Shown: positions 1-6,807, counted from the stretch's first letter. The stretch is 8,756 bases of DNA from J061 sp003695725 [NCBI: Candidatus Schekmanbacteria bacterium] (GCA_003695725.1 RFHX01000135.1:1-8756); one strand, 5' to 3'. Notes: generated by a model not told the origin, from the sequence alone. Translations and numbers: made by a program.

Positions 1-530
1 CCTTCTATCTTGTAGCTATCTTTATTTACATACAACACAGCAGACTTGACATCTACAGTTTTTTCAACAGGCAAAAGATTTAATTCAAACCTATTTTTCT
101 CTTCCTTTCCGAATGTTATGGTAAAATTCTTCTTCAACTCATTTATATCTGCGAGCAGAAGCAATGCAAGCTTTGCTCTTCCCTTTTTGTCTGCTTTTTC
201 CCTGATAACTTGATTATTCTCCTTTGTATAAATCCACAGATTTTCTCCATCTATGACAATCAATTGCTCATCTGGACTTGTTATTTCCCATCTAAATTTA
301 TCAGGCCGGCGAATATACATTTCACCTTTGAAGGTGAAAGTTTTTTCCAATGTTTTATTGAAAAAATTCTCTCTACACTTGATCGTTATTGACCTGACAT
401 TCTCATACCGCTTCTCAATTTTTTTCAAATACTCATCTGCCTTGTCAGCATCGGCGACAGAATTGAATAAAAACAATACTATGAAGGGGATGATAAAAAA
501 GAATGTTTTTTTAAGTCTATTCAGCTTCAT
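1..530 (-). CDS. lolA: Outer-membrane lipoprotein carrier protein LolA, 3' end beyond window
   Basis: Periplasmic chaperone that takes lipoproteins released by the LolCDE transporter across the periplasm to the outer membrane. My translation from ATG at 530 gives 176 complete codons with no stop before the left edge, so the C-terminus is missing. Residues 1-28 form a Sec signal peptide: basic start (K2, R5, K7, K8), hydrophobic core at about 9-22, and an A-D-A cleavage site ending at A28. No lipobox cysteine follows. The mature part matches LolA: a RRPDKFRWE stretch at 74-82, where E. coli LolA has a similar RPN-F-W segment, then SPDEQLIVIDGENLWIY at 85-101. Full-length LolA is around 200 residues, so only a short tail should be absent. 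It begins 16 nt after scpA and is probably the fourth gene of the leftward run. No strong Shine-Dalgarno sequence precedes it, which suggests coupling to scpA translation. Family identity is confident; assignment to LolA rather than a close LolA-like paralogue is slightly less so. Confidence 0.87.
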   Translation of the reverse strand, partial: MKLNRLKKTFFFIIPFIVLFLFNSVADADKADEYLKKIEKRYENVRSITIKCRENFFNKTLEKTFTFKGEMYIRRPDKFRWEITSPDEQLIVIDGENLWIYTKENNQVIREKADKKGRAKLALLLLADINELKKNFTITFGKEEKNRFELNLLPVEKTVDVKSAVLYVNKDSYKIE

Positions 531-546
531 AAAAAAATATGAACTC

Positions 547-1269
547 TTAATTGGCAAAAATCGTAATATCTCCGAATTGAGTTTCCTGCTCAACACGCAC
601 CAACTTCAAGCGTATCAATTCAAGAAGTGCAAGAAAGGTGACAATCATTTCAATCTTTTCCTTCATTTCTTGAAATAAACTGTTCAGGGTAATTGAATCC
701 TTCTTCTCGAGAATTTCGATTATCTGCGATATTTTGTCATTTATAGTTATCTTTGAGACCAATATTTCCTTGACAGCTGAATCTTTTGTTCGTTTGAGTA
801 TGCCTTCAAAAGCTTTTATCAAATCAAAAACCGAAACATTTACCAGAACTTTTTCTTCTTTTTCGATTTCTCCGGATGGATTTTGCCTATCATATTGTTC
901 ACTATAATATGCACTCCTATTGGCAAGCTCCTGTGCCGCCAATTTAAACTGTTCATATTCAAGAAGACGCTGGACAAGGTCTGTCCTTGGGTCTTCAATT
1001 TCCTCGCCATCGTCTTTTGCTGTAGGTAGAAGCATTCGAGATTTGATATAAAGCAAATGAGCCGCCATTACCAAAAACTCGCCAATGGAATTTAGATTAA
1101 GCACTTTCATCACATCTACATACTTCATATACTCTTCCAAAATGAAAGCAATCGGGATGTCATATATATCTATTTCGTTCTTTTTGATTAAATATAGAAG
1201 CAGGTCGAGGGGACCTTCAAAATTAGGAAGTTGAACCTGATATTCTTTATTTACGAGATTGCCTTCCAT
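547..1269 (-). CDS. scpA: Segregation and condensation protein A (kleisin ScpA)
   Basis: Kleisin subunit of the cytoplasmic SMC-ScpA-ScpB complex, which compacts and segregates the chromosome. At 240 residues it has normal family length. The N-terminal SMC-neck-binding part is clear: FEGPLDLLLYLI at 17-28, a D-I-Y-D-I-P stretch at 34-39, and EFLVMAAHLLYIKSRMLLP at 64-82. RLLEYEQFK (101-109) follows. The middle (about 120-140) is charged and low in complexity, like the flexible kleisin linker that binds ScpB. The C-terminal winged helix, which contacts the SMC head, ends with TFLALLELIRLKLVRVEQ at 211-228. The ATG shares its A with the TAA stop of the upstream TPR gene (TAATG), and an AGGG lies 6 nt ahead inside that gene, so translation is probably coupled. 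The usual partner scpB does not follow; lolA does. I am confident of the assignment. Confidence 0.95.
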   Translation of the reverse strand: MEGNLVNKEYQVQLPNFEGPLDLLLYLIKKNEIDIYDIPIAFILEEYMKYVDVMKVLNLNSIGEFLVMAAHLLYIKSRMLLPTAKDDGEEIEDPRTDLVQRLLEYEQFKLAAQELANRSAYYSEQYDRQNPSGEIEKEEKVLVNVSVFDLIKAFEGILKRTKDSAVKEILVSKITINDKISQIIEILEKKDSITLNSLFQEMKEKIEMIVTFLALLELIRLKLVRVEQETQFGDITIFAN

Positions 1270-2009
1270 TACAAGCCCTGCATTTTTATCACAGTGATTG
1301 CTTCATATTTTTCTTTTGCCTTCCTGCTCAGATCTGATTGTGGATACTCATCAACTATACGTTTGTAATATGTTTGTGCTTTATTCAATTCATTTATTTT
1401 CTCATAACAGAGCGCAATTCTAAATAAAAATCTGTCAATAGCCATTGAATCCTTTTTCTCCAAGTATGCATTGCAATATCTTATCGCATCTTCATATTTT
1501 CCTTCATCAAAAAGTGTAACTGTAAGCTTCTGGTATGCCTGCAATGCAATTATATCATTTTTTTCATACTTTTTGATAAATTCCAAATAAAGCTTTTCTG
1601 CTTCTCCAAGATTTCCTTCATATCTATAACAATTAGCCAAATACAACTCCGCCCATTTCCCATAAGTTGTAGTTTTATATTCCTTTGCAATCTTTTGAAA
1701 CATTCCCTTTGCTTCATTGAAGTTCAATTTTTTTGGACCTTCTGTATTTTCCTTATCACTCAGTGAATTGTAGTTGTTTATAGTCCTCCAATAAACATTC
1801 ACTGCCTTTGAAAAGGCTTCTGAAGCTCGCTCTTCCTTCTTTTGACTGAAATACATTACCCCCCAAATAACGCCAAATATTATTGCAACAATTCCAACTC
1901 CGGCAAGAATAGAACTGAAATTTTCAACAATTTGTCCATATATCTTTTCAGGAAGGGGCACATACTCATCTTTAATTATAATCTTCTTTTTCTTTATGGG
2001 TTTAACCAA
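1269..2009 (-). CDS. Membrane-anchored tetratricopeptide-repeat protein (YfgM-like topology)
   Basis: A 246-residue protein with a very basic N-terminus (K3, K6-K9, K13), a single hydrophobic segment at about 32-54, and then a soluble helical domain. By the positive-inside rule the N-terminus is cytoplasmic and the rest is outside the inner membrane. Three TPR-like repeats are visible at about 117-150, 154-186 and 191-224. Each has the small-residue and aromatic spacing of TPR helices, for example A-E-L-Y-L-A-N-C-Y then E-A-E-K-L-Y, and A-L-C-Y-E-K then A-Q-T-Y-Y. The layout resembles YfgM, an accessory protein of the SecYEG translocon, but TPR sequences diverge fast and I do not claim orthology. 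The start is TTG, chosen because an AGAGGAGAG stands 6 nt ahead and because the next in-frame ATG (residue 52) would remove the membrane anchor. It sits 16 nt after gltX and overlaps scpA by 1 nt. Precise role unknown. Confidence 0.82.
   Translation of the reverse strand: MVKPIKKKKIIIKDEYVPLPEKIYGQIVENFSSILAGVGIVAIIFGVIWGVMYFSQKKEERASEAFSKAVNVYWRTINNYNSLSDKENTEGPKKLNFNEAKGMFQKIAKEYKTTTYGKWAELYLANCYRYEGNLGEAEKLYLEFIKKYEKNDIIALQAYQKLTVTLFDEGKYEDAIRYCNAYLEKKDSMAIDRFLFRIALCYEKINELNKAQTYYKRIVDEYPQSDLSRKAKEKYEAITVIKMQGL
1276..1279 (-). promoter_or_regulatory. Ribosome binding site of scpA inside the upstream gene
   Basis: On the minus strand an AGGG lies 6 nt before the scpA ATG and is embedded in the last codons of the TPR gene. 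It supports the ATG at 1269 and fits translational coupling through the TAATG stop/start overlap. Confidence 0.5.
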
Positions 2010-2015
2010 TTTTTT

Positions 2016-2024
2016 CTCTCCTCT
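2016..2024 (-). promoter_or_regulatory. Strong Shine-Dalgarno that fixes a TTG start
   Basis: The minus strand reads AGAGGAGAG in the 16-nt gap between the gltX stop and the TPR gene. Its core AGGAG is 8 nt before TTG at 2009-2007. No ATG or GTG is suitably placed, so this site decides that TTG is the initiation codon. Confidence 0.75.
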
Positions 2025-2025
2025 T

Positions 2026-3438
2026 TTATGAGATAAAATCTATTAGTCTTTTAAGCCTCTTAGCAACCGAATCCTTGCCGATTAGCTTCATAACTTCAAA
2101 TAATCCCGGACTTACTGTCTTCCCTGTAAGGGCTATTCTAACTGGTTGAGCAATATTTACAAGTTTTATATTCTTCTCTTCACATACCCTTCTAAGATAA
2201 TCTTCAAGCTCTTTTTCATCCAACTCATCCTTTGACAAAACGAAAGACATCAATTCTTCAAGGCAATCTTTGATTCCCGGTTTTATCCATTTTTTTAAAT
2301 CTTTCTCGTTATAAACAATTTCATCTGTGAAAAAATAACCTGCACTTTCGGCAAATTCAACAAGTGTGCGGCTTCTAACTTTCAGAAGAGGCGTTATTTT
2401 CAACATATATTCATCGCTATATAACGGACTTTTATCATATCCTCTTTCCTTCAAAAATGGAAATGCTTTGTCCAAAAGCTCTTTGTCATCCATTTCATGA
2501 ATATATGTTGCATTCATCCACAACAATTTCTCAGGATTGAAAATACCTGCCGCTTTTGAAACATCCTTTATATCAAAGTATCTTATCATTTCATCAATAG
2601 TAAAAATTTCTTTGTCTCCGTATGACCATCCTAATCTTACCAAATAGTTTATCAAAGCTTCAGGGAGATAACCCTGTCTTTTGTATTCTTCAGCCGATGT
2701 TGCACCATGCCGCTTGCTCAATCTTGCTTTATCAGTGCCTAAAATAAGGGGCAGATGGGCATAAACCGGTATTGGATAGCCAAGGGCTTTCATTATTTGA
2801 ATCTGCTTCGGAGTGTTGGCAAGATGGTCTTCTCCTCGTATTACATAATTGATATTCATCAGCGAATCATCGACGACTACAACAAGATTATATGTTGGAG
2901 CTCCATCTGGCCTTGCTATAATCAAATCATCGAGCTGCTTATTTTGAAAAACTACCCTTCCTCGGATAAGGTCATCGATGACAGTTTCTCCTTCAAGAGG
3001 CATTGCAAACCTCAATGTAAAAGGTTTCCCACAGTCCTCCTTGATTCCTGCTTCACGACATCTGCGGTCATAGGCAGGAGGCCTACCCTCTTTCAGCGCC
3101 TGTTTTCTTCTTTCTTCAAGCTCCTCCTTTGTACAAATGCATCTATACACTTTCCCTTCCGCTATTAGCTTGTTGATTGCTTCCTTATAAAGCTCATTTC
3201 TTTGGCTTTGGTAATAGGGACCTTCATCCCAATCGAGTCCAAGCCATCTGAGGGAGCTTAAAATTGAATCTGTAAATTCCTGTTTCGACCTTTCCCTATC
3301 AGTATCTTCAATTCGAAGAATGAATTTCCCACTGTTCTTCTTGGCATAAAGCCAATTGAAAAGTGCTGTCCTAACTCCCCCAATATGAAGATGTCCAGTC
3401 GGGCTAGGCGCAAATCTTGTTCTAACTTCTTGTACCAT
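2026..3438 (-). CDS. gltX: Glutamyl-tRNA synthetase (class I)
   Basis: Charges tRNA with glutamate in the cytoplasm, using ATP. At 470 residues it has standard bacterial length. The class I signatures are complete: RFAPSPTGHLHIGG at 8-21 (the HIGH-type motif) and DKARLSKRHG at 236-245 (the KMSKS-type motif, core L240-S241-K242). Between them are GEDHLANTPKQ (202-212), which includes active-site residues, and a zinc-binding set C100-x-C102 with Y123-x3-C127, as in E. coli GluRS and its paralogue YadB. The C-terminal part (about 310-470) is the helical anticodon-binding domain, with R355 in the V-R-S-R-T-L segment. It is the first gene of the leftward run, and TPR, scpA and lolA follow closely. 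The ATG has an AAAAGG about 10 nt upstream. It is not the truncated YadB (glutamyl-Q synthetase), because the anticodon domain is present. Whether it also mischarges tRNA-Gln cannot be decided here. Confidence 0.97.
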   Translation of the reverse strand: MVQEVRTRFAPSPTGHLHIGGVRTALFNWLYAKKNSGKFILRIEDTDRERSKQEFTDSILSSLRWLGLDWDEGPYYQSQRNELYKEAINKLIAEGKVYRCICTKEELEERRKQALKEGRPPAYDRRCREAGIKEDCGKPFTLRFAMPLEGETVIDDLIRGRVVFQNKQLDDLIIARPDGAPTYNLVVVVDDSLMNINYVIRGEDHLANTPKQIQIMKALGYPIPVYAHLPLILGTDKARLSKRHGATSAEEYKRQGYLPEALINYLVRLGWSYGDKEIFTIDEMIRYFDIKDVSKAAGIFNPEKLLWMNATYIHEMDDKELLDKAFPFLKERGYDKSPLYSDEYMLKITPLLKVRSRTLVEFAESAGYFFTDEIVYNEKDLKKWIKPGIKDCLEELMSFVLSKDELDEKELEDYLRRVCEEKNIKLVNIAQPVRIALTGKTVSPGLFEVMKLIGKDSVAKRLKRLIDFIS

Positions 3439-3517
3439 AAATTCTATGCCTTTTACTTTTATTTTCTCTTACACCAACCTTAACAAAAAAATCTTCCTAA
3501 TTCTCTCCAACAATGGT

Positions 3518-3546
3518 TTGACAAAAAAATATCTGTTATTTACTAT
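3518..3546 (+). promoter_or_regulatory. Sigma70-type promoter for dapL-folK-panB run
   Basis: A perfect -35 box TTGACA (3518-3523), a 17-nt spacer, and a -10 box TACTAT (3541-3546, 4 of 6 consensus). The predicted transcript start near 3553 would leave a leader of roughly 78 nt before dapL, too short for a lysine riboswitch. The -35 match is exact and the spacing optimal, but the region is AT-rich, so chance matches are possible. Confidence 0.55.
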
Positions 3547-3565
3547 CCTTCAAAAAATTTTTCAA
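3537..3565 (-). promoter_or_regulatory. Weak candidate promoter for the gltX run
   Basis: On the minus strand TTGAAA (3565-3560) is separated by 17 nt from TAAATA (3542-3537), matching 5 of 6 and 3 of 6 consensus bases. If real, it overlaps the rightward promoter head to head, so the two would compete for polymerase. It would give gltX a leader near 90 nt. The poor -10 box makes this tentative. Confidence 0.2.
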
Positions 3566-3615
3566 TTAATAAGAGTTTTTTATCGCTATCAGATTAATAA
3601 TATTGGGTTGTTTAC

Positions 3616-3622
3616 AGAGGAG
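3616..3622 (+). promoter_or_regulatory. Ribosome binding site of dapL
   Basis: AGAGGAG stands 8 nt before the ATG at 3631 and supports that start. An ATG directly abutting the motif (3623) is too close to be used; it opens only a three-codon frame that ends in TGA overlapping the dapL ATG. Confidence 0.7.
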
Positions 3623-3630
3623 ATGTTTGA

Positions 3631-4812
3631 ATGATTAAGAGAGATTTCGAAGTAAGATTATCAAATCGGCTCGATGCTTTACCGCCATATCTATTTGCTG
3701 AACTCGACAGACTGAAGGCACAGGCAATTTCTGAAGGCAAAGATGTGATTGATTTGGGAATAGGAGACCCTGATACGCCTACACCTTCCCATATAATCGA
3801 AGCTCTAAAAAAAGCCGCTGAAAATCCTGAAAACCATAGATACCCTTCCTATGTTGGAATGCTCAAATACCGCGAAGCTTGCGCCCGCTGGATAAAAAAA
3901 AGGTTCGGTGTCGATTTCGATCCTGAAAATGAGGTAATATCTCTGATAGGCGCAAAGGAAGCTGTCGCAAATCTGCCATTTGCTTTTATAAATCCCGGCG
4001 ACATTGTTCTAATTCCAAATCCCGGATATCCAGTATATTTCTCAAGCACAATATTCAGCGGCGGCGAACCATATATTATGCCGCTCAAGGAAGAAAACAA
4101 TTTTTTGCCGGATTTTGACTCCATCCCTGAAGATGCGCTAAACAAGGCAAAACTTATGTTCATCAATTATCCAAACAATCCTACTTCAGTTACAGCAGAC
4201 ATAGATTTTTACAATAACGCCGTTGAAATCGCTTACAAATACAACATCATTATATGCCATGATGCCGCATATTCAGAAATGTCATTCGACGGCTACAAGG
4301 CGCCATCAATTTTCAATGCTGACGGTGCAAAGGATGTGGCAATCGAACTTCATTCTATGTCAAAAACTTACAATATGACCGGGTGGCGGATAGGCTTTGC
4401 AATTGGTGGTGAAAAGATTATCAAAGGTTTTTCCAAAATAAAAACAAATATAGATTCCGGTGTTTTTCAGGCAATTCAATATGCGGGAATTGAAGCTCTG
4501 GATAATGGAGAGGCAGATATCGAAAGAATGAGCAATATTTATAGTGAAAGAAGAAAAATAATGGAAGACGGACTAAGGGCTGTGGGCTTCGATATAGTCC
4601 CGACAAAGGCAACATTTTATATGTGGGTAAAATGTCCCAAAGGATATGATTCCAAAAGTTTGTCCACTAAATTTCTTGAAGATACGGCAATAGTAGTAAC
4701 GCCCGGTATCGGATTTGGAAAATATGGCGAAGGATATTTCCGCATTGCCCTTACAAGCGACAAAGAGCGGTTGCAAGAAGCATGCAGAAGGTTGAAGAAT
4801 TTAAAATTATAG
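3631..4812 (+). CDS. dapL: LL-diaminopimelate aminotransferase (PLP, fold type I)
   Basis: Converts tetrahydrodipicolinate plus glutamate to LL-2,6-diaminopimelate in one step, replacing the DapD-DapC-DapE succinyl or acetyl routes to lysine and peptidoglycan diaminopimelate. At 393 residues it has normal length for a class I aminotransferase. Visible elements are DLGIGDPDTPTP at 41-52, the glycine-rich G-A-K-E (107-110) of the PLP phosphate site, Y-P-N-N-P-T (180-185) with N183, D211 and Y214 contacting PLP, the Schiff-base lysine K245 in HSMSKTYNMTGWR, and substrate-carboxylate arginine R371. The opening R-L-D-A-L-P-P-Y-L-F segment and overall pattern resemble DapL rather than AspC or AlaT, but neighbouring aminotransferases of this subfamily can be hard to separate by eye. 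It leads the rightward run behind a good promoter and ribosome site, and folK starts 1 nt after its stop. Soluble, cytoplasmic. Confidence 0.85.
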   Translation: MIKRDFEVRLSNRLDALPPYLFAELDRLKAQAISEGKDVIDLGIGDPDTPTPSHIIEALKKAAENPENHRYPSYVGMLKYREACARWIKKRFGVDFDPENEVISLIGAKEAVANLPFAFINPGDIVLIPNPGYPVYFSSTIFSGGEPYIMPLKEENNFLPDFDSIPEDALNKAKLMFINYPNNPTSVTADIDFYNNAVEIAYKYNIIICHDAAYSEMSFDGYKAPSIFNADGAKDVAIELHSMSKTYNMTGWRIGFAIGGEKIIKGFSKIKTNIDSGVFQAIQYAGIEALDNGEADIERMSNIYSERRKIMEDGLRAVGFDIVPTKATFYMWVKCPKGYDSKSLSTKFLEDTAIVVTPGIGFGKYGEGYFRIALTSDKERLQEACRRLKNLKL

Positions 4813-4813
4813 T

Positions 4814-5299
4814 ATGAATAAAGTTTATCTCAGTCTCGGGTCAAACTGCGGGAATAAAGAAGAAAACTTAAACTCTGCCATTGAAGAAATATCCAAGATA
4901 AAAAATACAGAGGTCAAAAAGATATCATCAAAATATTTGACTGAGCCGTATGGTTACGAAAGCTCTCAATGGTTCTTGAACTGCGCAGTCCTTATTGAAA
5001 CTTCATTATTACCGGATGAGCTTTTAGAAGCCCTTTCCAGTATTGAAAAAAAATATGGTAGAACAAAGGAAAGAGAATCAGGTAAGGATAGGACGATTGA
5101 TATTGATATTCTGCTCTATGAAAATAAAATAATAAATGAAAGGAATTTGGAAGTGCCTCATCCAAGAATGTGTGAAAGGAGATTTGTTCTCGAACCGTTG
5201 TCAGAAATTGCGTCTGAAATTATTCATCCTGTCAATGGAAAAAAGATTTCACATTTGCTTCAAATATGCAAAGATAGTAAAAAGGTATTGAAAAAATAA
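4814..5299 (+). CDS. folK: 2-amino-4-hydroxy-6-hydroxymethyldihydropteridine pyrophosphokinase (HPPK)
   Basis: Transfers pyrophosphate from ATP to 6-hydroxymethyl-7,8-dihydropterin, giving the substrate that dihydropteroate synthase joins to p-aminobenzoate in folate synthesis. The 161 residues match monofunctional HPPK. The start YLSLGSNCGNKEENL (5-19) and the T-E-P-Y-G (43-47) and F-L-N-C-A (54-58) segments are typical. The magnesium-binding pair is D96 and D98 in RTIDIDILL, and the motif V-P-H-P-R-M (114-119) is followed by ERRFVLEPL. By my alignment to E. coli, R83 and R93 are kept, K85 replaces R84, and the loop tryptophan W89 is G90 here; this loop varies in the family. The ATG is 1 nt after the dapL stop with no clear Shine-Dalgarno, suggesting reinitiation from dapL. 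No folP or folB is in the window. Confidence 0.95.
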   Translation: MNKVYLSLGSNCGNKEENLNSAIEEISKIKNTEVKKISSKYLTEPYGYESSQWFLNCAVLIETSLLPDELLEALSSIEKKYGRTKERESGKDRTIDIDILLYENKIINERNLEVPHPRMCERRFVLEPLSEIASEIIHPVNGKKISHLLQICKDSKKVLKK

Positions 5300-5325
5300 A
5301 TCATAATTATAAAGCGTCGTCAAAA

Positions 5326-6129
5326 ATGGCAGAAGAAAAAATAAGAATCCAAACATTGAAGAAGATGAAAGAGCGCGGTGAAAAAATTTCAATGCTTACT
5401 GCATATGATTTTCAGTTTGCGCGCCTTCTCGATGAAGCAGGAATTGAAGTTATCCTTGTGGGCGACAGCTTGGGCAATGTGATGCTTGGCTATGAAAATA
5501 CACTTCCTGTAACTATGGATGATATGCTTCACCACACCAAAGCAGTTGCAAGAGGCAGGAAAAGAGCGCTTCTCGTTGTAGATATGCCCTTTATGTCCTA
5601 TCAGGTCAATCCCGAAAAAGCTCTCGTCAATGCCTCGAGGTTTTTGAAGGAAGGCGGTGCCGAAGCCGTAAAGCTCGAAGGTGGTGAAGAATATGCGGAA
5701 ACAGTAAAAAAACTTACAACAGCAGGAATTCCTGTTATGTCTCATATAGGCTTGATGCCTCAGGCAGTGCATCGTATCGGCGGTTATAGTGTGCAGGGTA
5801 AAAAGGAAGAAGATGAAAAAAGAATATTAAAAGACGCAAAAGCATTGGCAGATGCCGGCGCATTTGCAATCGTCCTTGAAAAGGTTCCCACATTGCTTGC
5901 AAAAAAAGTTACAGAAAGCGTTCCAATTCCAACAATAGGCATCGGCGCAGGACCATATTGTGACGGACAGGTTCTTGTAATATATGATATGCTTGGTTTC
6001 GATGATAAATTCAAACCGCGCTTTCTCAAACAGTATGCAAATCTGAAAAAAGAGATAATCAAAGCTGTCTCAAGATTTAAAAAAGAGGTGAAAGAGAAAA
6101 AATTTCCAACGAAAAAACACGGCTATTAA
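5326..6129 (+). CDS. panB: 3-methyl-2-oxobutanoate hydroxymethyltransferase (ketopantoate hydroxymethyltransferase)
   Basis: Makes ketopantoate from alpha-ketoisovalerate and 5,10-methylenetetrahydrofolate, the first committed step to pantothenate and coenzyme A. At 267 residues it is full length. The (beta/alpha)8-barrel motifs are intact: MLTAYDFQFA at 23-32, V-G-D-S (45-48) and V-D-M-P-F (85-89) with metal ligands D47 and D86, KLEGG (116-120) with K116 and E118, HIGLMPQ (140-146), and E185, equivalent to catalytic E181 of E. coli. G-I-G-A-G (205-209) lies near the end of the barrel. The last 20 residues are strongly basic. It follows folK by 26 nt with no good Shine-Dalgarno; the ATG is kept because the 13 residues before MKERGEKI match the usual family length. 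The enzyme uses a folate cofactor, a metabolic link to folK. No panC, panD or panE is nearby. Confidence 0.97.
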   Translation: MAEEKIRIQTLKKMKERGEKISMLTAYDFQFARLLDEAGIEVILVGDSLGNVMLGYENTLPVTMDDMLHHTKAVARGRKRALLVVDMPFMSYQVNPEKALVNASRFLKEGGAEAVKLEGGEEYAETVKKLTTAGIPVMSHIGLMPQAVHRIGGYSVQGKKEEDEKRILKDAKALADAGAFAIVLEKVPTLLAKKVTESVPIPTIGIGAGPYCDGQVLVIYDMLGFDDKFKPRFLKQYANLKKEIIKAVSRFKKEVKEKKFPTKKHGY

Positions 6130-6134
6130 AAACT

Positions 6135-6140
6135 AAAGGA
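6135..6140 (+). promoter_or_regulatory. Ribosome binding site of the nitroreductase gene
   Basis: AAAGGA lies in the 21-nt gap after panB, 10 nt before the ATG at 6151. It is a moderate match at slightly long spacing and supports that start. Confidence 0.45.
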
Positions 6141-6150
6141 CAATCATTTT

Positions 6151-6807
6151 ATGGATATTGATGACATTATAAAATCGCGCAGAAGCATTAGAGCTTTTTT
6201 GGAAAAAGATGTTTCTCCTGTCATCGTAAAAGAATGCCTTGACGCAGCGATTTGGGCGCCAAGTGCAACAAATCAACAGCCATGGGAGTTCATAATCGTC
6301 GGCGGAAATGAATTGAAGAATATCTCAGAAATAGTGACAAATAACTTTCCATCGAGAATGCAAGAGGGAGACTCATTTCCGGAAATTCCTGAAGAAAATC
6401 AAAAAAGGCAGGAAGAAATCTTCACTGCAGTTGCCGAAGCCGCACAAAAAGATGGAATGGACGGTGCTGCGGTCTTTCAGAATAGTCTTTGTTTCTTTAG
6501 TGCGCCGGCGGCTGTTTTTTTTGTAAGTTATAGCGGATGTGATACACAATGTCTTTTAAGCATCGGTGCTGCTGTGGAAAATTTTCTCTTATCTGCCCAT
6601 TCAAAGGGACTTGGCACCTGTTGGTTAGGGATTCCCTTGGTATGCGCAGATGATATAGCCAATTACCTAAACCTTCCTAAGACAAAACAACTCATTGCAG
6701 CGGTAGCAGTCGGTTATCCAGACAAAAGTAAAGAAATCAACAATTTTAAAAGGCCAAGGACACCGGCAGAAGAATTGTCGAAATGGATTGGTTTTAGAAA
6801 AGAATAG
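6151..6807 (+). CDS. Nitroreductase-family FMN-dependent oxidoreductase
   Basis: Probable cytoplasmic homodimeric flavoprotein that uses NAD(P)H to reduce nitro compounds, quinones, flavins or enoate-type substrates; the natural substrate cannot be read from sequence. It has 218 residues, normal for the family. FMN-binding features are S-R-R-S-I-R-A-F at 9-16 with R10, R11 and S12 gripping the phosphate, WAPSATNQQPWEF at 35-47, SKGLGTCWLG at 151-160, and V-G-Y-P (187-190) followed by a basic R-P-R-T-P (201-205). Residues about 65-108 are an acidic, Gln/Glu-rich helical insert, in the position where the family carries its variable substrate lid. There is no ferredoxin domain. It follows panB by 21 nt with an AAAGGA ahead and is likely the last gene of the rightward run. 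A special role in the pathways of its neighbours is possible but unsupported. Confidence 0.9.
   Translation: MDIDDIIKSRRSIRAFLEKDVSPVIVKECLDAAIWAPSATNQQPWEFIIVGGNELKNISEIVTNNFPSRMQEGDSFPEIPEENQKRQEEIFTAVAEAAQKDGMDGAAVFQNSLCFFSAPAAVFFVSYSGCDTQCLLSIGAAVENFLLSAHSKGLGTCWLGIPLVCADDIANYLNLPKTKQLIAAVAVGYPDKSKEINNFKRPRTPAEELSKWIGFRKE

Noticed and set aside
253-678. Plus-strand frame of 141 codons
   Set aside because: It lies antisense to lolA and the end of scpA, both of which have clear family motifs.
2755-3168. Plus-strand frame of 137 codons
   Set aside because: It is antisense to the catalytic domain of gltX and has no domain features of its own.
3458-3486. Minus-strand TTGTTA-N17-AATAAA as a gltX promoter
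   Set aside because: A transcript starting about 7 nt downstream would begin at or inside the gltX ribosome site, leaving almost no leader; both boxes are only 4 of 6.
3553-3630. Lysine riboswitch or attenuator upstream of dapL
   Set aside because: The leader is under 80 nt, AT-rich, and lacks GC-paired stems; a lysine riboswitch needs roughly twice that length.
3446-3634. Open frame of 62 codons in the divergent gap, its TGA overlapping the dapL ATG
   Set aside because: It spans the promoter, has no ribosome site, and has an Ile/Phe/Leu/Lys/Asn-rich composition expected of AT-rich noncoding DNA. The stop/start overlap is probably chance.
3849-4166. Minus-strand frame of 105 codons
   Set aside because: It is antisense to dapL, shows no ribosome site, and has no recognisable motif.
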